Shown piece by piece: positions 1-5,131 of a stretch of DNA of 5,131 nt. Numbering within the stretch: position 1 is the first letter of the stretch; every line of letters begins with the position of its first letter. The position numbers and the translations under genes were made by a program. The notes under the pieces were generated by a model, which saw only the letters and a program-made list of their open reading frames with translations, was not told the origin of the DNA and searched no databases. Source of the DNA: Caldifarciminota bacterium RBG_13_43_14 (GTDB lineage: Bacteria > Hydrothermota > Tepidihabitantia > SM23-42); NCBI GenBank assembly GCA_001771735.1, contig MEUM01000153.1, positions 2,814 through 7,944 of the forward strand, written 5' to 3'.

Positions 1-2513
1 TCTTCACAAAACTGTATCGCATTGTCATAATTACCGGTCACACTATGCACGATCGCCAGGTTGAAATAAGCCCGTGCTAATGCCTTTTTAAGATCGGCAT
101 GATCGTGCCATCCCTTTGTTTTCTTGATCAGATCGATCGCTTGCGAACCGCATTGCCGTGCTTCTTTGATCCTTCCTTTGATCCTTAGTATCCAGCATTC
201 AAGACTCGCAATATTCGCCAGCAGCTCAATCCGTTTAATTTTTTCCTGCTTTTGTGGATTTGCCAGCACACGCCGGGATTCGGTCAGCAATTTAAGTGCC
301 CGGTCCAGTTGTCCATGGTTCTTTACAATATCTGCCTCGATCATATAAGAACGGGCATTGACGATGATATCACCGGTGCTGTATTTTCGTAACTGTGCAC
401 AGGCCAACAATGCATCCTGGTATCGCCCAATCAGCTGATAAATACGGCTGATCTTTTCATAGATTATAGCGATGCGGCTGGTTTCTTTGCGATCGATCTT
501 GGCGATTGCCTGTTGATATAGTCCAATCGCCTCTTCATTTAAATATAGTTCTTTTTTACGGTCGGCTGACCTCTCAAGATAATATACCGCTTTATGTTCT
601 TTTCCTCCGATCATGAAATGCTTGGCTAACGCATCATAATGTTCAGCAAGATTGTCTTTGTAAATTTTTTCGATCGCGTTCCCGATGAGCTGATGATAAT
701 CGATCCTCGTTTTTTTAAAAAGCGATTGATAAACCGCTTCACGCATCAATGAATGACTGAAGCTGTATCGTATCTCGGCTCTTCTTGAGGTTCCCTTGGA
801 TTGCGATACGATACCGATTTGCATAATATGTTTTAGATGTTTTTTGAGCTCGGCGGAATCACCGGTGACTTCTTCGAGTAACTTCTCTGAAAATTGATCA
901 CCGATCACCGAAGCGGTGTCGATCACCCGGCGCAGTTCGGTTGTCAATTTATCTATTCTCGACATAAGCAATTCATCAAGGGTTCTGGGCACAACTGTTT
1001 CCATCCCAGCCTTCAATCGCGCTATCCCCTTATCGATAAAAATTACGCTCTCGCTGCGTAAACTGGAGGTCAATTCATGTACGTAAAATGGAACTCTTCC
1101 CGATTTAGAAGTTAAAAGCCTGAGTAAACGATCCTCCACCTCATTACAGCCCAGTATATTCTTTAGCATGAGCGAAGTCTCTTCGATCGTCAATGGAAGA
1201 AGATTGAACTGGTTATAGTATTTTAATTTAGAGATCTCGCCGATATTGAATTCAGGCCGGTACAGGGCGAGGATCATACACTGCTTCCCGGCGATCTCTT
1301 TTGCCAGCTGCTGCATGAATAATATTGTCTCGGTATCGATCCAGTGACAATCCTCAAAAACGAAGACCACCGGTCGATCAACTGCGATCTTGGTGAACAG
1401 GGTCAGAATCGCTTGGGTTACCAGCCGAGCGCGATCATCAGGTTTCATGGATTCAAGACGATTTGTATCTTTCGGTGATAATTCCAGACCTATGAAATAT
1501 TTTATAAAGGGAACCAATTTGATAAGACTTGATTGATGAGTGCTGTTAATGAACTGAATCAACTTTCTACTGGCTGCCGGGAGACGGTCATTTTCGTCGA
1601 TTTGAAAAAGCGCGCGTATCATCTCACGCAATACATGATATGATGAATGTTTCAGGTATTCGAGTCCACGGCCCTCAATTATCCTGATATCGCGGCCGAG
1701 GTACTTACGGAATTCATAAGAGAGTTTTGACTTACCGATCCCGGCGTCGCCGATAAGCGACACAACCTGCCCCTGTTGATTCCTCACTTTCTCATATATC
1801 TGTTGAAGTCTTTTCAATTCTGAACCGCGCCCAATCAGCTTGATCTCTTCGATCTTCCGCATTGAAAATGCACGCCGAACTTTTAATGGTTCAAAAACCT
1901 TGACCGGCTGGCTTTTTCCTTTTACCCGGATCTTCTTTGGTCTTTGATACGATACTTCGTTCTGCGTATTATCGTAGATCGCCTCACTTACATAGATCTT
2001 ACCTTTGGGCGCATTATACTGCAGACGCTGAGCAAGATTCACTGTATCGCCCATAACCGTATATTCGCCAGGTCGACCCAGATCACCGGTAGCGACCATA
2101 CCGTAATTAACACCGACGGCGAGTTCAAGCCTGAGCCCTCGTTTACGGTTGAAATCATCGATTTCTTTTTGCATATCGATCGCGGTCAGCACCGCACGTA
2201 ACGGATCGTCCTCATGAGCGACCGGAGCTCCGAAAAGCGCCATGATGCAATCACCGATAAATTTATCAACATAGCCTTCATAGCGATATACGGCTGAAGC
2301 AAGCTGTTGAAGGCATGAATCGATTATATCTTTAACCTCTTCGGGATCCAGTTTCTCGGAAAGCGGTGTGAATCCTGAAATGTCGGCGAATAAAACAGCT
2401 ACCCGACGACGACCTCCTTTATCGCGCTGGAGTTCATCAACCAGTTTGCTACCGCATTGATTGCAGAAGCGTGCGCCGCTTATGTTATTGAAACCGCATT
2501 TTGGGCACTTCAT
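1..2513 (-). CDS. Zinc-ribbon / class IIIb adenylate cyclase / STAND-type ATPase / TPR protein (3' end missing)
   Basis: Reading from ATG at 2513, 837 codons stay open to the left edge, so the C-terminus is cut off. Domains in order: (1) zinc ribbon, residues 3-20, with CPKC and CNQC pairs. (2) Class III nucleotide cyclase, about 36-210. Metal-binding aspartates are D44 (FADISGFT) and D88 (KFIGDCIMALFG). The substrate-selecting pair is K84 and T152 (YTVMGD), and the transition-state residues are N159 and R163 (VNLAQRL). The Lys/Thr pair is the class IIIb pattern and predicts ATP, hence cAMP production. (3) P-loop NTPase of the AAA_16/MalT-like type, about 226-600: Walker A GDAGIGKS at 255-262, Walker B FVFED ending at D388 followed by CHW, YRPEF at 418-422, and a GRVPFYVHEL element at 472-481. 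(4) TPR-like helices from about 620 to the edge. The start is fixed because in-frame TAA TAA precede it (2520-2525) and the CxxC begins at residue 3. No Shine-Dalgarno is visible, so translation may depend on coupling to the gene 13 nt upstream. Likely cytosolic; no membrane segment seen. The ligand sensed by the ATPase/TPR part is unknown. Confidence 0.93.
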   Translation of the reverse strand, partial: MKCPKCGFNNISGARFCNQCGSKLVDELQRDKGGRRRVAVLFADISGFTPLSEKLDPEEVKDIIDSCLQQLASAVYRYEGYVDKFIGDCIMALFGAPVAHEDDPLRAVLTAIDMQKEIDDFNRKRGLRLELAVGVNYGMVATGDLGRPGEYTVMGDTVNLAQRLQYNAPKGKIYVSEAIYDNTQNEVSYQRPKKIRVKGKSQPVKVFEPLKVRRAFSMRKIEEIKLIGRGSELKRLQQIYEKVRNQQGQVVSLIGDAGIGKSKLSYEFRKYLGRDIRIIEGRGLEYLKHSSYHVLREMIRALFQIDENDRLPAASRKLIQFINSTHQSSLIKLVPFIKYFIGLELSPKDTNRLESMKPDDRARLVTQAILTLFTKIAVDRPVVFVFEDCHWIDTETILFMQQLAKEIAGKQCMILALYRPEFNIGEISKLKYYNQFNLLPLTIEETSLMLKNILGCNEVEDRLLRLLTSKSGRVPFYVHELTSSLRSESVIFIDKGIARLKAGMETVVPRTLDELLMSRIDKLTTELRRVIDTASVIGDQFSEKLLEEVTGDSAELKKHLKHIMQIGIVSQSKGTSRRAEIRYSFSHSLMREAVYQSLFKKTRIDYHQLIGNAIEKIYKDNLAEHYDALAKHFMIGGKEHKAVYYLERSADRKKELYLNEEAIGLYQQAIAKIDRKETSRIAIIYEKISRIYQLIGRYQDALLACAQLRKYSTGDIIVNARSYMIEADIVKNHGQLDRALKLLTESRRVLANPQKQEKIKRIELLANIASLECWILRIKGRIKEARQCGSQAIDLIKKTKGWHDHADLKKALARAYFNLAIVHSVTGNYDNAIQFCE

Positions 2514-2526
2514 TATTGATTATTAG

Positions 2527-3045
2527 TTATTTCAGGATCTGCCGGAGATTTTCAATATTCGATCTGATTATATTTCTATTAAGCTCGATCATTGTGTTTT
2601 CAACATACGGCAACTCTCCAAGCATTTCATCGACATAATCCAGGAGCATCACCGCCTCGTCGACATGGGTGTGCTTCGTAATCTTGCTCTTGGCCTGGTC
2701 GACCATGACCTCCAGTTGAGATAATGAAAAAGGAAGTATCATCCTCGGGGAAATACTAATTTCATGAAGATAGAGCTCACCCTTATTGTCGTCGATCACC
2801 CCATCTGGGTAGGCAAAATAAGCTCCAATCAGCTTAAATTTATCTGGAGCTTTGATCCTGGCTTCGAAAACATTATTGTTAGCACTCAGGTTCATCGTAT
2901 CCCAGTCAGTACCTTTGAACGAATAATACAGCTGCACTCTGTCCGACTTGACCTCAGACGTGATCCGAACCATCAGATCAGGAGAATCTTTGAGGAAAAA
3001 AAGCTCCAGTCGGGTGCATAATAACAATAGCATTAAAACATTCAT
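2527..3045 (-). CDS. Uncharacterised 172-residue protein, beta-rich N-half and helical C-half
   Basis: I do not recognise a named family. The start ATG at 3045 overlaps the rimI stop in an ATGA (4 nt), with AAGGAG five bases upstream, so both start and expression look real. Residues 3-10 are strongly hydrophobic (VLMLLLLC), followed by TRLELFFLK. This could be a short signal or anchor sequence, but there is no positively charged n-region and LLLC is not a proper lipobox, so export is uncertain. Residues about 25-100 alternate hydrophobic and polar residues in a way that suggests a beta-sandwich: VRITSEV, VQLYYSFKGTDWDTM, VFEARI, KLIGAYFAYPDG. The phrasing resembles Ig-like or carbohydrate-binding modules that follow a 'YYSF..GxxW' strand pattern; this is inference only. 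Residues about 106-172 look wholly alpha-helical (LSQLEVMVDQAKSKI, AVMLLDYVDEML, IIRSNIENLRQILK), possibly a helical hairpin or coiled coil. It lies between rimI and the cyclase gene, so a functional link with the cyclase is possible but unproven. Confidence 0.8.
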   Translation of the reverse strand: MNVLMLLLLCTRLELFFLKDSPDLMVRITSEVKSDRVQLYYSFKGTDWDTMNLSANNNVFEARIKAPDKFKLIGAYFAYPDGVIDDNKGELYLHEISISPRMILPFSLSQLEVMVDQAKSKITKHTHVDEAVMLLDYVDEMLGELPYVENTMIELNRNIIRSNIENLRQILK

Positions 3046-3488
3046 TTTAACTCCTTGGTCATTACATAGGCATCATCACCATCAAGATAATAGTGATACC
3101 TGGTATATAAAACAGCATATCCCAGCTTTTCATATAACCTGATCGCCGATCGGTTATTAGGCCGCACCTCAAGATAGAAATGACGGCAATTTCTTGATAA
3201 AGCTTCATGCTCCAATCCGTTCATTAACTGCATTGCAAGCCCTTTTCTTTGCCATTCTTCAGCAACCGCGATATTCTGCACATGCAACTCATCGCTGACG
3301 CATGAACCAAGTACGTAACCGATAACCTTATTCTGGGCCGTGGAAACGAACGCGATCGTAGCGAGTAAATTGAGATCGTTCTCAAAAAAAACCCTTGGCC
3401 ACGGACTGGCGAAAAGTTTAAGCTCCAGTCCATAGACCGCATCGATATCGTCAAATTTCATTGGTCTTATTTCGATTTCGTTCGGCAT
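3042..3488 (-). CDS. rimI: Ribosomal protein S18 alanine N-acetyltransferase RimI (GNAT family)
   Basis: RimI transfers acetyl from acetyl-CoA to the N-terminal alanine of ribosomal protein S18; it is cytosolic and has a GNAT fold. The 148 residues equal the usual RimI length. Seen: beta-1 EIEIRPM at 4-10; the acetyl-CoA pyrophosphate loop QRKGLA at 80-85, matching Q/RxxGxG/A; YLEVRPNN at 105-112 carrying E107; and LYEKLGY at 118-124 carrying Y119. E107 and Y119 are 12 residues apart, as are the proposed catalytic Glu and Tyr of enterobacterial RimI. The open frame extends upstream to 3686, but that part is the tsaB gene in another frame. I chose ATG at 3488 because it keeps beta-1 and has AAGAG five bases upstream. 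It overlaps the end of tsaB by 38 nt. An ATG at 3461 would give a shorter overlap but would delete beta-1. Position after tsaE-tsaB is the classic context for RimI. A different protein substrate cannot be excluded. Confidence 0.93.
   Translation of the reverse strand: MPNEIEIRPMKFDDIDAVYGLELKLFASPWPRVFFENDLNLLATIAFVSTAQNKVIGYVLGSCVSDELHVQNIAVAEEWQRKGLAMQLMNGLEHEALSRNCRHFYLEVRPNNRSAIRLYEKLGYAVLYTRYHYYLDGDDAYVMTKELK
3051..3056 (-). promoter_or_regulatory. Ribosome binding site of the 172-residue gene
   Basis: A consensus-like AAGGAG lies five bases before the ATG at 3045 and within the last codons of rimI. With the ATGA stop/start overlap at 3042-3045, it points to termination-reinitiation coupling and confirms that the small gene is translated. 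Confidence 0.8.
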
Positions 3489-4131
3489 CGGTTCTCTTAA
3501 GGTAAAACGGTTCCAGATCATCGATTCTTTCATATTGCTGTTGTTCAATACGAGGGCGGGCGATCTCGATGACTTTAGCCGCATTTGGCAGAAACGATTC
3601 AGATTCAATATAATTAATATCAACTCCTTCAAAGTGATATTTTGCAAGCAAGGCGCTACCGGATCCGATCGCGGTCCACTTGCCACTAAGAGTATTGATC
3701 AATGCCTCGGGTGTAATCAACCGGTAGTCACTAATTCGACTACCGGCCTTGTAGCTAGCTGCGTATAGCTCATTATGATGGGCATCGATCACTGCCATCA
3801 AAGGGCCTGGAATGACGCTTGACGCAGTGCCCAGTAAGTCAAGTGTATTCACCGCAACGACTGGCTTTTTCCAGGAGATTGCCAATCCCTTGGCCAGGCT
3901 CAAACCGACCCGTAAAGAGGTGAACAATCCGGGACCGATACTGATCGCAATCGCAGATATCTGCGACTGTTCATAATGCTTTAACATATCCCTGACATCA
4001 TCGAACAAACCGGCATCACGGTTCGGTCCAAAAATGCGGCGGCCTCTACGAATCTCAAAGATCATCGTATTATCATCAGCAAGTGCGATCGAAAAAACCG
4101 GTGAGGAAGTCTCAATGCCGATTATCTTCAA
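3451..4131 (-). CDS. tsaB: tRNA threonylcarbamoyladenosine biosynthesis protein TsaB
   Basis: TsaB is the non-catalytic ASKHA-fold partner that dimerises with TsaD and, with TsaE, transfers threonylcarbamoyl to A37 of ANN-decoding tRNAs. The 226 residues match the family (about 220-235). Seen: IIGIETSS at 3-10 (first ASKHA strand); GPGLFTSLRVGLSLAKGLA at 66-84, the hallmark TsaB signature; MAVIDAHHNELYAASY at 112-127 (usually DAR..EVY); GSGS at 156-159; and LEPFYLKRTDAE at 206-217, matching the usual C-terminal PxYLR. The start codon is TTG at 4131, supported by AAGGGAG seven bases upstream and by the IETS motif at the normal distance from the N-terminus. It overlaps the tsaE stop by 20 nt. 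Oddity: where most TsaB proteins carry an HSE/HTQ-like motif after the second strand, this one reads RDAGLFDDVRDML (38-50), so that His is missing. It has no known catalytic job in TsaB. The 3' end overlaps rimI by 38 nt. Confidence 0.95.
   Translation of the reverse strand: MKIIGIETSSPVFSIALADDNTMIFEIRRGRRIFGPNRDAGLFDDVRDMLKHYEQSQISAIAISIGPGLFTSLRVGLSLAKGLAISWKKPVVAVNTLDLLGTASSVIPGPLMAVIDAHHNELYAASYKAGSRISDYRLITPEALINTLSGKWTAIGSGSALLAKYHFEGVDINYIESESFLPNAAKVIEIARPRIEQQQYERIDDLEPFYLKRTDAERNRNKTNEI
3494..3498 (-). promoter_or_regulatory. Ribosome binding site deciding the rimI start
   Basis: AAGAG on the minus strand lies five bases before the ATG at 3488, inside tsaB. It favours this start over the ATG at 3461 and over any longer N-terminal extension. 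Confidence 0.6.
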
Positions 4132-4543
4132 TGCTGATCTCCCTTGTTACTTGATCAACGATTTCGATCCGGATCATTATTCCAGGCAGCATATCCAAAA
4201 CGCGCTCAGCCCATTCAATAACAGTAATGCCATCGGACAACAAATAATCATCAAGCGGAAGGTTCCTAACTCCATCAACATCTAAACGGTACAGATCAAT
4301 ATGAGCAACCGGCAATTTACCTTGATATTGAGTGGCAATTACAAAACTCGGGCTGGTAACCTCGGTCATAACCCCCAATCCCGAACATATTCCTTTTATG
4401 AAAACTGTTTTACCACTGCCTAGTTCACCGCTGAGATAGACAATATCGCCGGGCACCAGATCGCGGGCAAAGGAAACACCATGATCAATTGTTTCTTCGA
4501 CCGACCGACTGATTAATTTTCTTTTTTTATTTATTATTGTCAT
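4112..4543 (-). CDS. tsaE: tRNA threonylcarbamoyladenosine biosynthesis ATPase TsaE
   Basis: TsaE is the small P-loop ATPase that drives turnover of the TsaB-TsaD complex in t6A synthesis. Counting from the ATG at 4543 the protein has 143 residues, close to the usual 140-160. Seen: SVEETIDHG at 14-22 (family 'SxxeTxxlG'); Walker A GELGSGKT at 39-46; SPSF at 64-67 (family SPTF); HIDLYRL at 81-87; and VIEWAERV at 108-115 (family IEWPER). This is the full ordered motif set of TsaE. The open frame continues to an ATG at 4618, but that extension reads through coaX coding sequence and has no family match. The nearest Shine-Dalgarno-like run is AGGA at 4556-4559, 12 bases from the ATG, which is weak. 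Coupling to coaX, whose stop lies 17 nt inside this gene, is likely. An ATG at 4570 is a possible alternative start. The stop overlaps tsaB by 20 nt. Confidence 0.94.
   Translation of the reverse strand: MTIINKKRKLISRSVEETIDHGVSFARDLVPGDIVYLSGELGSGKTVFIKGICSGLGVMTEVTSPSFVIATQYQGKLPVAHIDLYRLDVDGVRNLPLDDYLLSDGITVIEWAERVLDMLPGIMIRIEIVDQVTREISIEDNRH
4139..4145 (-). promoter_or_regulatory. Ribosome binding site deciding the TTG start of tsaB
   Basis: AAGGGAG on the minus strand ends seven bases before the TTG at 4131. It lies inside the 3' end of tsaE and supports the non-AUG start. Confidence 0.75.
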
Positions 4544-5131
4544 TATATTGAAAGATCCTGTATATCCCATAGAGTATAAGATCCGGGTCGTAGCGGTCAA
4601 AGATCGATGCATTATCATTTATTCTTTTTGCCCATCCACCAGTGGCAATTGATAAAAATTCGCGATTGTATTTTTTTCCGATCATGCCGATCAGACCTTT
4701 AATCATTGCTTTTGTACCCAGCAAGGCACCGCATCGAAGGCAATCCCGGGTACTACGCCCCAGTAATGCAACCGGCCATTGGGGTTTGAACCGCAGGAGC
4801 TGTGCGGTGTTATCCGCAAGCACATTTATACCGGTCTGTATACCGGTTGTGATAATCCCACCCGGGAAGTAACCGCTTTTCAGGACGACATCGAGCGTGG
4901 TCGCAGTTCCGAAATTCACGATGATAAGATCACAATTATAACGTGCTCGACCGCCAACCATAGCCGCGATACGATCGGTCCCGAGCTCCGAAGGTCGACG
5001 ATAACCAAGTCTAAGCTTAAGCCGAAGTTTATGACTTACGATCATAGTTTTGCTGCCAGTTATTGAATCAATAAAATTACGATAATATTCTGTTTTGCCC
5101 GGTACCACCGAACTTATCGCGGTGTCTTTTA
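4527..5131 (-). CDS. coaX: Type III pantothenate kinase CoaX (5' end missing)
   Basis: CoaX phosphorylates pantothenate with ATP, the first step of coenzyme A synthesis; type III enzymes are ASKHA-fold dimers in the cytosol. The frame is open to the right edge (first full codon AAA at 5127-5129). About 200 residues are visible against a usual 250-260, so roughly 55 N-terminal residues with the first phosphate motif (DxGNT) are outside. Seen in order: ISSVVPG (family SSVVP); LGTDRIAAMVG (family GxDR, Asp codon 4974-4976); NFGTATTLDVV (family DxGTATT); FPGGIITTGI (family GGxIxPG); LGRSTRDCLRCGALLG (family iGxxTxxsixSG); IATGGWA (adenosine motif, TGG at 4635-4643); and a final DPDLILYGIYRI (family 'dp.LtLeGL'). 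The order and spacing leave little doubt of family. Departures: the Asp of DxGTATT is Asn (codon AAT, 4914-4916), and the Pro of GGxIxPG is Thr (4845-4847). It is the first visible gene of the run and overlaps tsaE by 17 nt. The GTG at 5108 is internal, not the start. Confidence 0.92.
   Translation of the reverse strand, partial: KDTAISSVVPGKTEYYRNFIDSITGSKTMIVSHKLRLKLRLGYRRPSELGTDRIAAMVGGRARYNCDLIIVNFGTATTLDVVLKSGYFPGGIITTGIQTGINVLADNTAQLLRFKPQWPVALLGRSTRDCLRCGALLGTKAMIKGLIGMIGKKYNREFLSIATGGWAKRINDNASIFDRYDPDLILYGIYRIFQYNDNNK

Noticed and set aside
124..348. Plus-strand open frames in the left part (also 1944-2201)
   Set aside because: They lie opposite the well-supported cyclase/ATPase/TPR gene and their translations show no domain or motif.
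2514..2526. Promoter or terminator in the only intergenic gap
   Set aside because: At 13 nt it is too short for either and shows no hairpin or T-run.
3016..3045. Lipoprotein signal in the 172-residue protein (Cys10)
   Set aside because: LLLC does not fit the lipobox, Cys10 is too close to the start, and there is no basic n-region.
2764..3142. Plus-strand open frames opposite the small gene and rimI
   Set aside because: They are antisense to coupled genes with ribosome binding sites and carry no recognisable features.
3224..3454. Minus-strand open frame nested in rimI
   Set aside because: It is an out-of-frame reading of the GNAT domain with low-complexity composition.
3489..3686. N-terminal extension of rimI to an upstream start at 3686
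   Set aside because: These 66 codons lie wholly inside tsaB in another frame, do not resemble GNAT sequence, and the 148-residue form has the usual length with its own ribosome binding site.
4544..4618. N-terminal extension of tsaE to an upstream ATG at 4618
   Set aside because: It overlaps coaX coding sequence, has no TsaE-like residues, and the family motifs sit at normal distances from the ATG at 4543.
4642..5066. Plus-strand open frames opposite coaX
   Set aside because: The minus-strand frame holds the ordered CoaX motifs; these are antisense shadows.

Overview
The window is a single, tightly packed run of six protein-coding genes, all read from the minus strand (right to left). The order of transcription is: coaX (5' end beyond the right edge), tsaE, tsaB, rimI, a small uncharacterised gene, and a very large class III adenylate cyclase/STAND-ATPase/TPR gene whose 3' end lies beyond the left edge. 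Neighbouring genes overlap by 17, 20, 38 and 4 nt, and only a 13-nt gap precedes the cyclase. This strongly suggests one polycistronic, translationally coupled unit. There is no non-coding stretch long enough for a promoter, terminator or RNA gene, and I saw no mobile element, CRISPR array, tRNA or rRNA.

Right part (about 3042-5131), housekeeping: CoaX is the type III pantothenate kinase, the first step of coenzyme A synthesis. TsaE and TsaB are two of the proteins needed for the N6-threonylcarbamoyladenosine (t6A) modification of tRNA. RimI is the GNAT enzyme that acetylates the N-terminus of ribosomal protein S18. A tsaE-tsaB-rimI order is common in bacteria. The last member often found with it, tsaD, is absent here.

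Left part (1-3045), signalling or unknown: a 172-residue protein of unknown function is coupled to rimI by an ATGA overlap. It is followed by a protein of at least 837 residues with a zinc ribbon, a class IIIb adenylate cyclase domain, a MalT/AAA_16-like P-loop ATPase and TPR-like helices. That order resembles a bacterial relative of mammalian soluble adenylyl cyclase.

Organism: a bacterium of moderate GC content with compact gene packing, probably from an uncultured lineage. The combination of coaX, the t6A genes and a zinc-ribbon/cyclase/ATPase/TPR giant would fit candidate phyla such as WOR-3, but this is a guess from style, not a demonstrated assignment. The DNA is strikingly rich in GATC and in CGATCG, reminiscent of the HIP1 core of cyanobacteria, although the genes do not look cyanobacterial.

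The points most worth a second look are the sAC-like multidomain cyclase in a t6A/CoA operon, the uncharacterised partner gene, an Asp-to-Asn change in a conserved CoaX motif, and the CGATCG excess.
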